A stretch of DNA of 64,000 nucleotides from the NCBI GenBank assembly GCA_029593505.1, contig JAKTNI010000001.1, positions 62,001 to 126,000 on the forward strand, in the 5' to 3' direction. The notes beneath the pieces were generated by a model that was not told where the DNA came from, ran no database searches, and saw only the letters and a program-made list of their open reading frames with translations. Below, one piece after another: positions 45,749-55,533 of this stretch. Both the position numbers and the translations under genes were made by a program. The DNA comes from Streptococcus suis. Its GTDB lineage: Bacteria > Bacillota > Bacilli > Lactobacillales > Streptococcaceae. Each line of letters begins with the position of its first letter. Within the stretch, counting starts at the first letter, position 1.

Positions 45749-46537
45749 ATGGAAGAAATTGATTATCGTAAAGTAACAGGTTTGGTACATTCAACAGAGA
45801 GCTTTGGATCAGTAGACGGTCCTGGTGTACGTTTTGTTGTTTTTATGCAAGGATGTCATATGCGTTGTCAGTATTGTCATAATCCAGATACTTGGGAATT
45901 GACTAATCCTGCTGCAACAGAAAGAACGACAGAGGATGTGCTAAATGAAGCCCTGCGTTTTCGAATGTTTTGGGGAAAAGAGGGAGGAATAACGGTTTCT
46001 GGTGGGGAAGCCACTATTCAGATTGATTTTTTGATTGCCTTGTTTACCTTAGCGAAAGAAAAAGGGATTCATACGACACTGGATACTTGTGCGCTAACAT
46101 TTCGCAAGACAGAGCGGTATTTAGAAAAGTATAATAAGCTCATGGAAGTGACGGATTTGGTATTGTTAGATATTAAGGAAATAAATCCTGATCAACACCG
46201 TGTTGTGACTGGCCATAGTAACAAGACAATTTTAGAGTGTGCTCGCTATCTATCGGATATTGGGAAACCTGTATGGATTCGTCATGTATTAGTACCGGGT
46301 TTGACAGATAGAGATGAAGATTTGATCCAACTAGGTCAGTTTGTTAAGACATTAAATAATGTAGAGCGCTTTGAAGTTTTGCCTTATCATAATTTAGGTG
46401 AATTTAAGTGGCGAGAATTAGGTAGACCGTATCCATTAGAAGGAACTAAGCCACCGACTAAGGCACGTGTTGAAAATGCCAAGGCACTAATGGAAACAGA
46501 AACCTACCAAGATTATATCAATCGTATCAAAGGCTAG
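45749..46537 (+). CDS. pflA: Pyruvate formate-lyase activating enzyme
   Basis: The 262-residue radical-SAM enzyme installs the glycyl radical on pyruvate formate-lyase in anaerobic growth. The cluster motif is GCHMRCQYCHNPD (CxxxCxxC, about 35-42), with TVSGGEATIQ and LDIKEINPDQHR. Length is normal. The pfl gene itself is not in this window. Ribosome site AGATGAGG is modest. Confidence 0.94.
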   Translation: MEEIDYRKVTGLVHSTESFGSVDGPGVRFVVFMQGCHMRCQYCHNPDTWELTNPAATERTTEDVLNEALRFRMFWGKEGGITVSGGEATIQIDFLIALFTLAKEKGIHTTLDTCALTFRKTERYLEKYNKLMEVTDLVLLDIKEINPDQHRVVTGHSNKTILECARYLSDIGKPVWIRHVLVPGLTDRDEDLIQLGQFVKTLNNVERFEVLPYHNLGEFKWRELGRPYPLEGTKPPTKARVENAKALMETETYQDYINRIKG

Positions 46538-46741
46538 AGCTTTATAAGATGAAGGGAAATATGCGAATCATATCTTGATTCGTCAAGGACAAGTTCATGT
46601 TATTTTCTAGATGTAAAATTCTTAGTATATCAGCAAAGGTTGGTTAGCATCGTTTTGCAAAGAAATACGATTTTGATTGTTAGAATATATGATAAACTTA
46701 TTCTATTATCACCATGTTTTATTGGATTGCTATAGATATAT

Positions 46742-46789
46742 AAAAACGTTTCCGCATTTGAAGCATAGAGTCAGATGCGGAAACGTTTT
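46742..46789. terminator. Bidirectional terminator between pflA and reductase
   Basis: AAAACGTTTCCGCAT/ATGCGGAAACGTTTT long stem. The spacer 46538-46741 otherwise shows only a small hairpin (GCGAATCA/TGATTCG) and no gene. Confidence 0.8.
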
Positions 46790-46830
46790 GTGTTGTTTGT
46801 ACTACGGCGAGAAAATATAGTGTGTTAATA

Positions 46831-47370
46831 CTATGCCTCAAGTAATGCTTGAGCTTGCAATCGTAAGCCAGCTAATGCTTCATCAGATAAAGTCAGCTGA
46901 CCACTTCCCCACGCTTCAGGATTGATAGTTGTACCTGTAAATTCTCCGACAACTTGCATACGTACGAACGGAAGGAGTGCGTGGTAACTGCTGAACAGTT
47001 GTTCGTGTCCAGCATTTGCTACAGACGATACAGTAACAATTTTGTCTTGTAAAGCTGATGGACCACGTGTTTCTGATAAATCAAGTGCGCGACTTAACCA
47101 GTCAATTAAGTTTTTAACAGTTCCCGGTATAGCAAAGTTATAGACAGGAGAAAAAATCCAAATAGCATCTGCTGCCATGATAGCATCACGTGCTGCTTGT
47201 ACTGTAGGTAAGACAGGTGTTTCTAAATCTTGATTCATCAAAGGGATATCCTTGTAATCTAAATAGCGAACATGTGCTTTTCCTTCTAGTATACTTTCAG
47301 CTTGTTTAGCCATTTGATGATTGAATGAGCCTTCTCGAAGAGAGCCGACGATAAATAAAATGTTTTTCAT
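46831..47370 (-). CDS. NADPH-dependent FMN reductase family protein
   Basis: About 179 residues from ATG 47370 ([20 protein letters not shown]); an upstream in-frame ATG at 47424 would add a basic 18-residue leader and is unlikely. The flavodoxin-like fold has the FMN phosphate loop GSLREGSFN and the flavin-contact stretch [20 protein letters not shown]. Members reduce FMN, quinones, azo dyes or chromate. It is divergent from an HxlR regulator that probably controls it. Confidence 0.85.
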   Translation of the reverse strand: MKNILFIVGSLREGSFNHQMAKQAESILEGKAHVRYLDYKDIPLMNQDLETPVLPTVQAARDAIMAADAIWIFSPVYNFAIPGTVKNLIDWLSRALDLSETRGPSALQDKIVTVSSVANAGHEQLFSSYHALLPFVRMQVVGEFTGTTINPEAWGSGQLTLSDEALAGLRLQAQALLEA

Positions 47371-47625
47371 AGTTCTTTTTTCCTTTTTTCTAAATAATTG
47401 TTTAATAGTATTTTTTAATGACATAAGGTACCTCTTTTTATTATGTAATGAATTTGCAATTGTTTGTCATCTGTTCGCTCCTTTTTAAAAAATACTTTCC
47501 CAAGAAGAAAGTTTATGGTATTATTTTAACAGTTAGTATAAATAATACAAGTACGTTTTTTTAAAACAGTTACTATCTTTTTGTGAAGTAATAGGATGGA
47601 ATAAGGAAAAAATAAAGGAGAAAAT

Positions 47626-47976
47626 ATGGCAAACTATACACATCATACACTATCAGAGTGTCCATTTGTGACAACTCAGAAGATTTTATCAGGAAAATGG
47701 AGTATTTTGTTATTACACCATATTGAAGACGGACCGATTCGGTTCAATGAATTGCATCGTTGTTTGACGGGCATATCTCAAGCAACATTGACGAAACAAT
47801 TGCGTCAACTGGAAGAGGATGGATTGGTGACTCGTAAGGTGTATGCTCAGGTTCCACCAAAAGTAGAATATGAATTGACTGGGATTGGAAAAGAGTTTAA
47901 ACTCGTTCTTAGACAGATCGAATTGTTTGGTAATAAATATACAAAGTTTATTACAGAAAAACATCTGAATGACTAG
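47626..47976 (+). CDS. HxlR family transcriptional regulator
   Basis: The 116-residue winged-helix protein starts with the HxlR marks CPFVTTQKILSGKWSILLLH, then RFNELHRCLTGISQATLTKQ (helix-turn-helix) and KVEYELTGIG (wing). Its single Cys near residue 13 is the redox or electrophile sensor in related proteins. It is divergent from the reductase, suggesting response to quinones, aldehydes or oxidants. Confidence 0.9.
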   Translation: MANYTHHTLSECPFVTTQKILSGKWSILLLHHIEDGPIRFNELHRCLTGISQATLTKQLRQLEEDGLVTRKVYAQVPPKVEYELTGIGKEFKLVLRQIELFGNKYTKFITEKHLND

Positions 47977-47990
47977 GCTCATTCAGATGT
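47961..47990 (+). terminator. Terminator after HxlR gene
   Basis: CATCTGAATG/CATTCAGATG stem with TTTTAG; convergent with pepF. Confidence 0.75.
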
Positions 47991-48000
47991 TTTAGTTTAT

Positions 48001-49698
48001 TTAGAGTTCGTCATCTTTTATGGTATCTAACCACTTAGCAGCAGCTTTTGCTGTGCTTTCTAGTGCCCCTTCTTTAAATGGTGATTGAAGATTTGCAGTT
48101 TCAACAACTTGTAGGAAAGATTGTGTTCCACCCAAATCACAAATACGGAGATAGTCTGCCCATGCAGTTTCATCATGTTCTACCTGCGTACGTTTCCAGA
48201 ATTGAAGAGCACAGACTTGTGCTAGAGTGTAATCGATGTAATAGAAGGGGCTAGCAAAGATATGACCTTGGCGATACCAGAAAATACCACGGTTTAGACC
48301 CTCTGATTCCGAATAATCTCGGTCAGGTAGATATTGAGCTTGTAGGCGAGCCCAAGTGGCTTTACGTTCATCAGGGGTCATTTCAGGGTGTTCATATACT
48401 TCGTGTTGGAAATGATCAACTAGGACACCATATGGTAAGAAAAGAAGTGCACTAGCTAAATGGCTGAATTTATATTTGTTGACTTGTTTTTTGAAGAAAC
48501 GTTCCATCCAAGGCCATGTTATAAATTCCATAGACATGGAATGGATTTCACAAGTTTCATAGGTTGGCCAGACAACTTCAGGACTTTGAATCCAACGAGA
48601 ACGGTATACTTGGAATGCATGACCTGCTTCGTGTGTCAAAACATCGATATCCCCACTTGTTCCATTGAAGTTGGAGAAGATGAACGGGCTCTTATAATCA
48701 GGGATATAGGTGCAGTAGCCCCCGCTGTCCTTTCCAGTTTTTGCTACCAAATCTAGTAATTCATGCTTTACCATAAAATCAAAGAATTCGCCTGTTTCAT
48801 CGGATAACTCACGATACATTTTTTGCGCTTCGTCCAATATAAAGTCAGGGTCACCCTGTGGAACAGCATTTCCGTCTAAGAATTCAAGGTTAAGATCATA
48901 GTGTTTTAAACTTGTTATTTGTAGACGATTAGCTTGTCGTTTGCGTAATATTTGAACGATGGGAACGATATGTTTTAAAATCTCTTCGCGGTAGATTTTA
49001 ACCATATCGCGGTTATAATCGAAGCGATTCATCTTGAGATAACCATATTCTACATAGTCTTTAAAACCAAGAGCGTGAGCAATTTCAGTGCGAACATGGA
49101 CTAATTCATCATAAACACGGTCAAAATCAGCTTCTTTCTCAACGAAGTAGGCAGTGCTAGCATCCGATGCAGCTTTGCGAATGTCTCGATCTGTAGATTG
49201 AGAAAACGGAGCTAGTTGAGAAAGATTATAGGTTTTTCCTTGAAAATCAATTGCAGCACCTGCGATTAACTTGTTGTACTCATCAATCAATTCATTTTCC
49301 TTTTGGAAAAGCGGGATAACTTCTGATGAGAACGTTTTTAGTTTGTTTTCAGCTTGCTTAAAGAACGTATCAGGTAAGATATCAGCCAGTTCATTTTTGA
49401 ACGGTGTTTTAGTGATGATACAGTAATAATGAGTTGTCAATTCATCAAATAGTGGAGAATATTCATTCCAAAATTTCGTTTCTTCATTGTAGAATGCATC
49501 GTTCATATCAATTGAATGGCGAATCATCCAAAGATTGTATTGTGTATCTACTAAGTTGAGTAGTTGCGTAATATTTAGGACAATATCACGAGTTTCCTCC
49601 ACTGTTGTAGCTGCTGCTAAAGAGTTTGTCAATTGGGAAAATTTCTCTTTGATAGTAGGATAATCCGGACGAACATAGGCATAGTCTGAAAATTTCAT
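48001..49698 (-). CDS. pepF: M3 family oligoendopeptidase
   Basis: The 565-residue zinc metallopeptidase has the HEXXH site in DVLTHEAGHAFQVYRSR (about 345) and the downstream Glu helix around EIHSMSMEFITWPWMERF. It belongs to the M3B oligoendopeptidase F group that cuts cytoplasmic peptides of about 6-18 residues. Length is near the shorter M3 clade. It stands alone on the minus strand with GGAGACAAAT as ribosome site. Confidence 0.9.
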   Translation of the reverse strand: MKFSDYAYVRPDYPTIKEKFSQLTNSLAAATTVEETRDIVLNITQLLNLVDTQYNLWMIRHSIDMNDAFYNEETKFWNEYSPLFDELTTHYYCIITKTPFKNELADILPDTFFKQAENKLKTFSSEVIPLFQKENELIDEYNKLIAGAAIDFQGKTYNLSQLAPFSQSTDRDIRKAASDASTAYFVEKEADFDRVYDELVHVRTEIAHALGFKDYVEYGYLKMNRFDYNRDMVKIYREEILKHIVPIVQILRKRQANRLQITSLKHYDLNLEFLDGNAVPQGDPDFILDEAQKMYRELSDETGEFFDFMVKHELLDLVAKTGKDSGGYCTYIPDYKSPFIFSNFNGTSGDIDVLTHEAGHAFQVYRSRWIQSPEVVWPTYETCEIHSMSMEFITWPWMERFFKKQVNKYKFSHLASALLFLPYGVLVDHFQHEVYEHPEMTPDERKATWARLQAQYLPDRDYSESEGLNRGIFWYRQGHIFASPFYYIDYTLAQVCALQFWKRTQVEHDETAWADYLRICDLGGTQSFLQVVETANLQSPFKEGALESTAKAAAKWLDTIKDDEL

Positions 49699-49839
49699 AT
49701 TTGTCTCCTTTACATTAAATAGCTATCTATTATCTTACTCCTTTTGAGATTGTTTGGCAAATCCTGACCTATGTATGTTCACAATGGTCTGTATTTGTGG
49801 TAAAATGGATACGATAATTAGAAAAAAGAGGATCTAAAC

Positions 49840-50775
49840 ATGTCTAAATTATTCGTTTTTGGTCACCAGAATCCTGATACAGATGCGATTGCATCATCTT
49901 ATGGTTGGGCTTATTTGGAGCGCGAGTTCTTTGCTCGTGATGCAGAGGCAGTTGCATTGGGTATTCCTAATGAAGAAACCACTTTTGCTTTGGAGTATTT
50001 TGGAATAACTGCACCACGTGTGGTTGAGTCTGCTAAGGCTGAGGGAGTTGGTCAGGTTATTTTGACAGATCATAATGAATTTCAGCAATCTATTGCAGAT
50101 ATTCGAGAAGTTGAAGTAGTTGCGGTTATTGATCACCATCGTGTAGCAAACTTTGAAACTGCTAATCCACTGTATATGCGTTTGGAACCTGTGGGTTCAG
50201 CATCTTCTATCGTGTACCGTTCGTTTAAGGAAAATGGAGTAACTCCTCCTAAAGAGGTGGCAGGTCTCCTTTTATCTGGTTTGATTTCGGATACGCTCTT
50301 ACTTAAATCGCCAACGACCCATCCTTCTGATCCACAAGTGGCAGCAGAATTAGCAGAATTGGCAGGTGTGAACTTAGAAGAGTACGGCTTGGCACTCTTG
50401 AAAGCAGGTACCAATCTTGCTAGTAAGTCAGCAGAAGAGTTGATTGATATTGATGCTAAGACTTTTGAGTTAAATGGTAATCCTGTTCGTGTAGCTCAAG
50501 TTAATACAGTAGATATTGCAGAAGTGTTAGAGCGCCAAGAAGAGATTGAAACAGCTATGAGAGTAGCATCAGCAGATAATGGCTACTCTGACTTTGTATT
50601 AATGATTACTGACATTGTTCAATCTAATTCTGAAATTCTTGCTTTGGGAAACAATATGGATAAGGTTGAAGCTGCCTTCAATTTCAAATTGGAGAACAAC
50701 CATGCTTTTCTAGCAGGAGCAGTTTCTCGTAAAAAACAAGTTGTGCCACAATTGACAGAGGCATTTAATAATTAG
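49840..50775 (+). CDS. ppaC: Manganese-dependent inorganic pyrophosphatase
   Basis: The 311-residue DHH-family enzyme hydrolyses pyrophosphate. Metal ligands are in [14 protein letters not shown] (His9, Asp13, Asp15), [10 protein letters not shown] (the DHH box, about 98) and [11 protein letters not shown]; the DHHA2 domain closes with [13 protein letters not shown]. Length is typical. Confidence 0.96.
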   Translation: MSKLFVFGHQNPDTDAIASSYGWAYLEREFFARDAEAVALGIPNEETTFALEYFGITAPRVVESAKAEGVGQVILTDHNEFQQSIADIREVEVVAVIDHHRVANFETANPLYMRLEPVGSASSIVYRSFKENGVTPPKEVAGLLLSGLISDTLLLKSPTTHPSDPQVAAELAELAGVNLEEYGLALLKAGTNLASKSAEELIDIDAKTFELNGNPVRVAQVNTVDIAEVLERQEEIETAMRVASADNGYSDFVLMITDIVQSNSEILALGNNMDKVEAAFNFKLENNHAFLAGAVSRKKQVVPQLTEAFNN

Positions 50776-50820
50776 GATATGATACCTTTTTCATCATGTA
50801 GTTTATGAAAAGAGTTTATA

Positions 50821-50865
50821 AAAACAGTTAGGCAATGTATCAATATGTTGCCTAACTGTTTTTTA
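50821..50865 (+). terminator. ppaC terminator
   Basis: AAAACAGTTAGGCAA/TTGCCTAACTGTTTT stem. Confidence 0.85.
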
Positions 50866-51017
50866 TATTTTAAGAAGTGAGAGTTATTTCAATTTTGTGG
50901 ATTTCAGAAATAAATTTCACATTCGCCAGTCTAAAAGAATAATGTAAAAATTAGTGAATAGTTTTTGGAAAAAATAATCCGTCTATATCAATTGGTTATA
51001 TATAAGTATTGGAATGA

Positions 51018-51034
51018 TATAGTTAAAATTTATA
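51018..51034 (+). promoter_or_regulatory. MET-box-like operator of metQ
   Basis: TATAGTTAAAATTTATA resembles the streptococcal MET-box TATAGTTTnAAACTATA bound by MtaR/MetR. It lies 85 bases before metQ, near the expected promoter. Confidence 0.6.
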
Positions 51035-51118
51035 ACATCGTATAAAAAAACTCAATTAGCCAGAAGAGTGATTCTGTGTTAAGATGGATACAGTTCAAAT
51101 ATTAAAGGAGATAGAGTT

Positions 51119-51967
51119 ATGAATTTAAAAAAATGGTTTAGTGTAGCAGTGGCTGGTTTATCTATTGGAGTTCTTGCAGCATGTGGAAATTCGGGAGTAA
51201 CTGGATCGTCTGCAAAAACTATTCGTGTAGGTGTTATGAGTTTGAGTGATTCAGAAGAAGCACGTTGGGACAAGATCCAAGAAATTCTTGGAGATGAAGT
51301 AAAATTGGAGTTTACTCAATTTACAGACTATTCGCAACCTAATAAAGCATTGGCTGAAAAAGAAGTAGATATCAATGCTTTTCAGCATTATAACTTTTTG
51401 AATAATTGGAATAAAGAAAATGGTGAGAACCTCATAGCGATTGCAGATACTTATATTTCTCCAATTCGTCTGTATTCTGGAGTTGCTGATGGAAAAAATA
51501 AATATACCAAAGTAGAAGAAATTCCTAATGGTGCAGAAATTGCAGTTCCAAATGATCCAACTAATGAAAGTCGCGCTTTGTATCTTTTACAGTCAGCTGG
51601 TTTGATAAAAGTTGGTGTATCAGGAACAGAACTGGCGACTATCGCAGATATCACTGAAAATAAGAAAAACTTGAAAATCACTGAGTTGGATGCTAGTCAA
51701 ACAGCAAGCTCACTTAGTTCAGTGGATGCCGCTGTTGTCAATAATACTTTTGTATTAGAAGCTGGTTTGGATTATAAAAATGCTCTTTATAAAGAGCAAA
51801 AAGATGAGAATTCATCACAATGGTATAACTTGATTGCTGCGCGTGAAGATTGGGAAAAATCAAATCAAGCAGATGCTATCAAGAAACTCGTAGCAGCATA
51901 TCATTCAGATGAAGTTAAAGAAGTGGTTGAAAAAACCTCTGATGGCTTAGATGAGCCAGTTTGGTAA
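51119..51967 (+). CDS. metQ: Methionine ABC transporter, substrate-binding lipoprotein
   Basis: The 282-residue protein has a lipoprotein signal (VAVAGLSIGVLAACG, lipidated Cys near 22) and the NlpA/MetQ domain: VGVMSLSDSEEARW, NAFQHYNFLNNWNKENGE and VPNDPTNESRALYLLQ. It binds methionine outside the membrane and feeds MetI and MetN encoded two genes downstream. A weak hairpin (51980-52006) follows and may set a lower level for the rest of the operon. Confidence 0.93.
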   Translation: MNLKKWFSVAVAGLSIGVLAACGNSGVTGSSAKTIRVGVMSLSDSEEARWDKIQEILGDEVKLEFTQFTDYSQPNKALAEKEVDINAFQHYNFLNNWNKENGENLIAIADTYISPIRLYSGVADGKNKYTKVEEIPNGAEIAVPNDPTNESRALYLLQSAGLIKVGVSGTELATIADITENKKNLKITELDASQTASSLSSVDAAVVNNTFVLEAGLDYKNALYKEQKDENSSQWYNLIAAREDWEKSNQADAIKKLVAAYHSDEVKEVVEKTSDGLDEPVW

Positions 51968-52089
51968 TGTGAAATAGAGAGAGGTTGGGGGATACTCCTA
52001 ACCTCTAACTATTTGTTAATAATAAGTCCATTAACCTAAGCTTGAAAATATTTTTAGTTTAGGTTAATAGAGTTATGAGAGAGGGATAA

Positions 52090-53457
52090 ATGATAAAAGA
52101 TCGTAAAAGTGATTCATTTCTGTGTGATAAGATTGTGAAGAATTATCTTGAAAAGTTAAAAGTCTTGATTTCCAAAAAATCTATTTTTGCTCAACAAATT
52201 GGGTTATTGGATGTGGCAACTTACTTGAAAGAAATGTTTGAAGAGGCTGGAGCCAAGGTTGTACTAGATGACAGTTACGCCGCACCGTTTGTGATGGCTA
52301 AATTTGAGGCGAGTAGTCCGGATGCGAAAACTTTGATTTTTTATAATCATTATGATACTGTTCCAGCCGATAGTGATCAGATTTGGACGGAAGAAGCATT
52401 TGAGCTGAGTATTCGTGATGGATATATGTATGGGCGAGGGGTAGATGATGATAAGGGGCATATTACTGCACGGTTGTCTGCTGTTAAGAAATATCAATTA
52501 AACCATGACAATCAATTACCTGTTCATATCATTTTTATCATGGAAGGAGCAGAGGAATCTGCTTCGGTTGATCTAGATAAATATTTAGAAAAATACAAGC
52601 AGGAACTGCTAGGGGCAGATTTATTAGTTTGGGAACAAGGTCATCGTAATAGCTTGAACCAATTAGAGATTTCTGGTGGAAATAAGGGAATCGTTACGTT
52701 TGATCTTCGTGTAACGTCCGCAGATTTAGATATTCATTCTTCATATGGTGGAGTGATAAATTCGGCTAGTTGGTATTTATTATCTGCTTTACATTCCATG
52801 CGTTCAGCAGATGGTCGTATTCTAGTTGATGGGATTTATGAACATATACAGGAACCAACTGAACGAGAATTGGCTTTAGTAGAAGAATTTGCGCTAGTTA
52901 CTAGTCAATCTTTAAAAGAGATTTATGGTTTAACTCTACCGACTTTAGTTGAGGAACGTCGAGCATTTTTGAAACGCTTATACTTTGAACCCTCTATCAC
53001 AATTGAAGGTTTGACAACTGGATATGTGGGAAAAGGGGTCAAGACTATTGTACCGGCTCAAGCATCTGCAAAGATGGAAATTCGTTTAGTACCGGGATTG
53101 GATCCGTACAATGTTTTAAATAAGATCCGCCAGCATTTGGATAAAAATGGATTCGAAAAAGTAGAAGTTATTTTTACACTTGGAGAGATGAGTTATCGCA
53201 GTGATATGTCGGCCCCTTCCATTGTAAATGTCATTGAATTAGCGAAGAAGATGATCCCTGAAGGAGTAGCTGTTTTGCCGACTTCTCCAGGAACTGGACC
53301 GATGCATACAGTTTTTCATGCTCTGGGAGTTCCCATAGCTGGATTTGGTTTAGGAAATGCAAATAGTCGTGATCATGCTGGAGATGAAAATGTCAGTCTC
53401 GCAGATTATTATAGCCATATTGAACTAATAGAGGAGTTAATTGCAAGTTATGAGTAA
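52090..53457 (+). CDS. M20 family metallopeptidase
   Basis: The 455-residue enzyme has M20 metal ligands in [11 protein letters not shown] (about 85), GVDDDKGH (bridging Asp) and [10 protein letters not shown] (catalytic Glu pair), with a dimerisation domain (about 195-320) and a closing His in [11 protein letters not shown]. It is placed between metQ and metN, as in other streptococci, suggesting it releases methionine from peptides or N-acyl forms. Exact substrate unknown. Confidence 0.88.
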   Translation: MIKDRKSDSFLCDKIVKNYLEKLKVLISKKSIFAQQIGLLDVATYLKEMFEEAGAKVVLDDSYAAPFVMAKFEASSPDAKTLIFYNHYDTVPADSDQIWTEEAFELSIRDGYMYGRGVDDDKGHITARLSAVKKYQLNHDNQLPVHIIFIMEGAEESASVDLDKYLEKYKQELLGADLLVWEQGHRNSLNQLEISGGNKGIVTFDLRVTSADLDIHSSYGGVINSASWYLLSALHSMRSADGRILVDGIYEHIQEPTERELALVEEFALVTSQSLKEIYGLTLPTLVEERRAFLKRLYFEPSITIEGLTTGYVGKGVKTIVPAQASAKMEIRLVPGLDPYNVLNKIRQHLDKNGFEKVEVIFTLGEMSYRSDMSAPSIVNVIELAKKMIPEGVAVLPTSPGTGPMHTVFHALGVPIAGFGLGNANSRDHAGDENVSLADYYSHIELIEELIASYE

Positions 53458-54514
53458 GAAAATAATACAGTTGGAGCATATTGATGTAACTTTTCATCAG
53501 AAAAAGCAGACTATAAAAGCTGTCAGAGATGTAACTATTCGCATCAATAAAGGAGATATCTATGGCATTGTCGGCTATTCTGGTGCAGGAAAATCAACGT
53601 TGGTACGTGTCATCAATCTTTTACAAATACCGACAGCGGGAAAAATTACGGTTGATGATGATGTTATTTTTCAAGGAGATAAAGTTAGACTCACACCAGC
53701 TCAATTGCGTAGTAAGCGACGTGAAATTGGTATGATTTTCCAACACTTTAATCTTATGGCACAGATGACAGCAGAGGAAAATGTAGCCTTTGCCTTGAAA
53801 CATGCCGGTTTAAGTCAGCAAGAAAAGAAAGAAAAAGTAGCTAGATTGCTGGAGTTAGTCGGGCTTTCTGATCGTGCTAAAAATTATCCAGCGCAACTTT
53901 CAGGTGGTCAAAAACAACGTGTCGCTATTGCCCGTGCTTTAGCGAATGATCCTAAAATTTTAATTTCAGATGAATCGACCTCAGCTTTGGATCCTAAAAC
54001 AACCAAGCAGATTTTAGGTCTGCTTCAAGAGTTGAATCAGAAACTAGGTTTGACAATTGTTATGATTACACATGAAATGCAGATTGTGAAAGATATTTGT
54101 AATCGAGTAGCAGTCATGCAGGATGGGCAATTGATAGAAGAAGGGTCGGTTTTAGAGATTTTTTCTCACCCTAAACAAGCTTTGACTCAGGATTTTATCA
54201 AGACAGCAACAGGAATTGATGAAGCTTTGGTAAAAATTTATCAGCAAGATATTGTAAAGCATTTACCTGAAAATAGCTTGCTTGTTCAGTTGAAGTATGC
54301 AGGTTCTAATACGGACACAGCAATTGTGAATGACTTGTATAAATTTTATCAAGTATCTGCTAATATTCTCTATGGTAATATTGAAATTTTAGAGAAAACA
54401 CCTGTGGGAGAGATGGTGGCTATTTTATCAGGTGAACCCGAACAACTGCGTCGTGCACTTGAAGCTGTGAAAGATGCACATATTGAAGTAAGGATTTTGA
54501 AAGGAGCAAACTAG
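53450..54514 (+). CDS. metN: Methionine ABC transporter ATP-binding protein
   Basis: About 354 residues from ATG 53450 (a TTG at 53441 is closer to GAGGAG but less likely); it overlaps the peptidase stop. Walker [11 protein letters not shown], signature [12 protein letters not shown], Walker [14 protein letters not shown], switch His in MITHEMQ. The C-terminal 90 residues form the ACT-like NIL domain that senses internal methionine and shuts the transporter. Confidence 0.93.
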   Translation: MSKKIIQLEHIDVTFHQKKQTIKAVRDVTIRINKGDIYGIVGYSGAGKSTLVRVINLLQIPTAGKITVDDDVIFQGDKVRLTPAQLRSKRREIGMIFQHFNLMAQMTAEENVAFALKHAGLSQQEKKEKVARLLELVGLSDRAKNYPAQLSGGQKQRVAIARALANDPKILISDESTSALDPKTTKQILGLLQELNQKLGLTIVMITHEMQIVKDICNRVAVMQDGQLIEEGSVLEIFSHPKQALTQDFIKTATGIDEALVKIYQQDIVKHLPENSLLVQLKYAGSNTDTAIVNDLYKFYQVSANILYGNIEILEKTPVGEMVAILSGEPEQLRRALEAVKDAHIEVRILKGAN

Positions 54515-55207
54515 ATGTTAGAATGGATTCAAACGAATTTTCCAGATATTTATAAATTGGGCTGGGATGGTCAGACAGGTTGGTTAACACATTTTAATTT
54601 GACCCTCTATATGACCTTTGTTTCCTTTGCTTTTGGTGGATTTATGGGCTTGGTGTCTGGTTTGTTCTTGGTCTTGACAGGTCCACGTGGGGTTATTGAA
54701 AATAAGACAGCATATTGGATTTTGGATAAGGTAGCTTCTATCTTCCGTGCCATTCCTTTCATTATTTTGTTGGCGGCCATTGCTCCTTTGACGAAAATTA
54801 TTGTTGGGAAAACGATTGGTACGGAGGCAGCCTTGGTGCCGCTCGCCCTTTCAGTCTTTCCGTTCTTTGCCCGTCAGGTTGAAGTGGTTTTGTCAGAATT
54901 GGACCGAGGTGTCATTGAGGCGGCTCAGGCTTCAGGAGCGACGTTCTGGGATATTGTCCTTGTCTATCTGCGTGAGGGGCTACCTGACTTGATTCGTGTG
55001 ACGACCTTTGCCCTGGTTTCCTTGGTCGGCTATACTGCTATGGCAGGAGCTATCGGAGCAGGTGGTTTGGGACAGGTTGCGCTATCATACGGCTACCTAC
55101 GGTATAATAATGATGTGACCTTTTTAGCAACTCTTTTGATTTTAGTTATCATCTTCGTAATCCAGTTTATTGGAGATTTCTTGACGAGAAAGATTAGTCA
55201 TAGATAA
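54515..55207 (+). CDS. metI: Methionine ABC transporter permease
   Basis: The 230-residue protein has five membrane helices and the EAA loop (EAAQASGATFWDIVLVYLRE, about 131-150) that docks on MetN. It follows metN directly. Together with metQ and metN it forms a D/L-methionine importer. Confidence 0.92.
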   Translation: MLEWIQTNFPDIYKLGWDGQTGWLTHFNLTLYMTFVSFAFGGFMGLVSGLFLVLTGPRGVIENKTAYWILDKVASIFRAIPFIILLAAIAPLTKIIVGKTIGTEAALVPLALSVFPFFARQVEVVLSELDRGVIEAAQASGATFWDIVLVYLREGLPDLIRVTTFALVSLVGYTAMAGAIGAGGLGQVALSYGYLRYNNDVTFLATLLILVIIFVIQFIGDFLTRKISHR

Positions 55208-55218
55208 GTTATGTTTTT

Positions 55219-55243
55219 AGAGGACAAATTGGTCCTCTTTTTT
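55219..55243 (+). terminator. Terminator of met operon
   Basis: AGAGGAC/GTCCTCT stem with TTTTTTT, 12 bases after metI. Confidence 0.85.
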
Positions 55244-55255
55244 GATGCAAAATAC

Positions 55256-55319
55256 TTGACAAATTTCTTGTTATACTAGTATAACAAGGCTTGACTTTAC
55301 AGCCAAGCCTTGTTATACT
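55256..55319 (+). promoter_or_regulatory. Two promoter-like pairs overlapping palindromes
   Basis: TTGACA (55256-55261) pairs with TATAAC (55280-55285) at 18 bases, and TTGACT (55291-55296) pairs with TATACT (55314-55319) at 17 bases. Both -10 hexamers lie inside the 20-base palindromes, so a dimeric repressor bound there would block the polymerase. Confidence 0.5.
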
Positions 55320-55351
55320 AGTATAACAAGGCTTGACTTTACAGCCAAGCC
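55268..55351 (+). repeat. Two identical 42-bp tandem repeats made of nested palindromes
   Basis: Each unit has a perfect 20-base palindrome TTGTTATACTAGTATAACAA followed by GGCTTG...CAAGCC, a 22-base imperfect palindrome. Units lie at 55268-55309 and 55310-55351 and are identical. The first palindrome overlaps the likely -10 of each promoter. It could be a tandem operator, a pair of attenuator hairpins, or a small mobile repeat. Confidence 0.9.
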
Positions 55352-55379
55352 TTTCTAAAAAGCAAATTAGGGGGAATAT

Positions 55380-55478
55380 ATGTGTCCGAAATGTAGAAAT
55401 CATCAGGTTATTAAAATTGGTGATAATCATTCAGGTTTGCTATTTTTAAGTAGCACACAGACCCGAACATATTTATAA
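55380..55478 (+). pseudogene. Tiny zinc-ribbon-like ORF, apparently frameshifted
   Basis: An ORF of 32 codons starts MCPKCRNHQVIKIGDNHSGL after a strong AGGGGG ribosome site and stops at 55478. A CxxC knuckle at the start needs a second one; shifting one base near 55470 continues with IYKCESAFIKWIEKR, which holds a single Cys. The gene may thus be a broken small zinc-ribbon protein, or a real 32-residue peptide. It sits directly behind the tandem repeats and before the 55534 operon. Confidence 0.45.
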
Positions 55479-55479
55479 G

Positions 55480-55495
55480 TGCGAAAGCGCTTTCA
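55480..55495 (+). promoter_or_regulatory. cre-like site before the 55534 operon
   Basis: TGCGAAAGCGCTTTCA matches the CcpA cre consensus well, about 40 bases before the 55534 start. CcpA could repress this operon in rich sugar. Confidence 0.5.
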
Positions 55496-55533
55496 TAAAA
55501 TGGATTGAAAAGAGATAGCTTTTGGAGGTAAAA

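Noticed and set aside
51980-52006. Strong terminator after metQ
   Set aside because: The hairpin has no T run, and the peptidase-metN-metI genes that follow belong to the same operon in related species; at most it attenuates.
55268-55351. CRISPR array
   Set aside because: Only two units, directly adjacent with no spacers; it is a tandem palindromic repeat. No cas genes are in the window.
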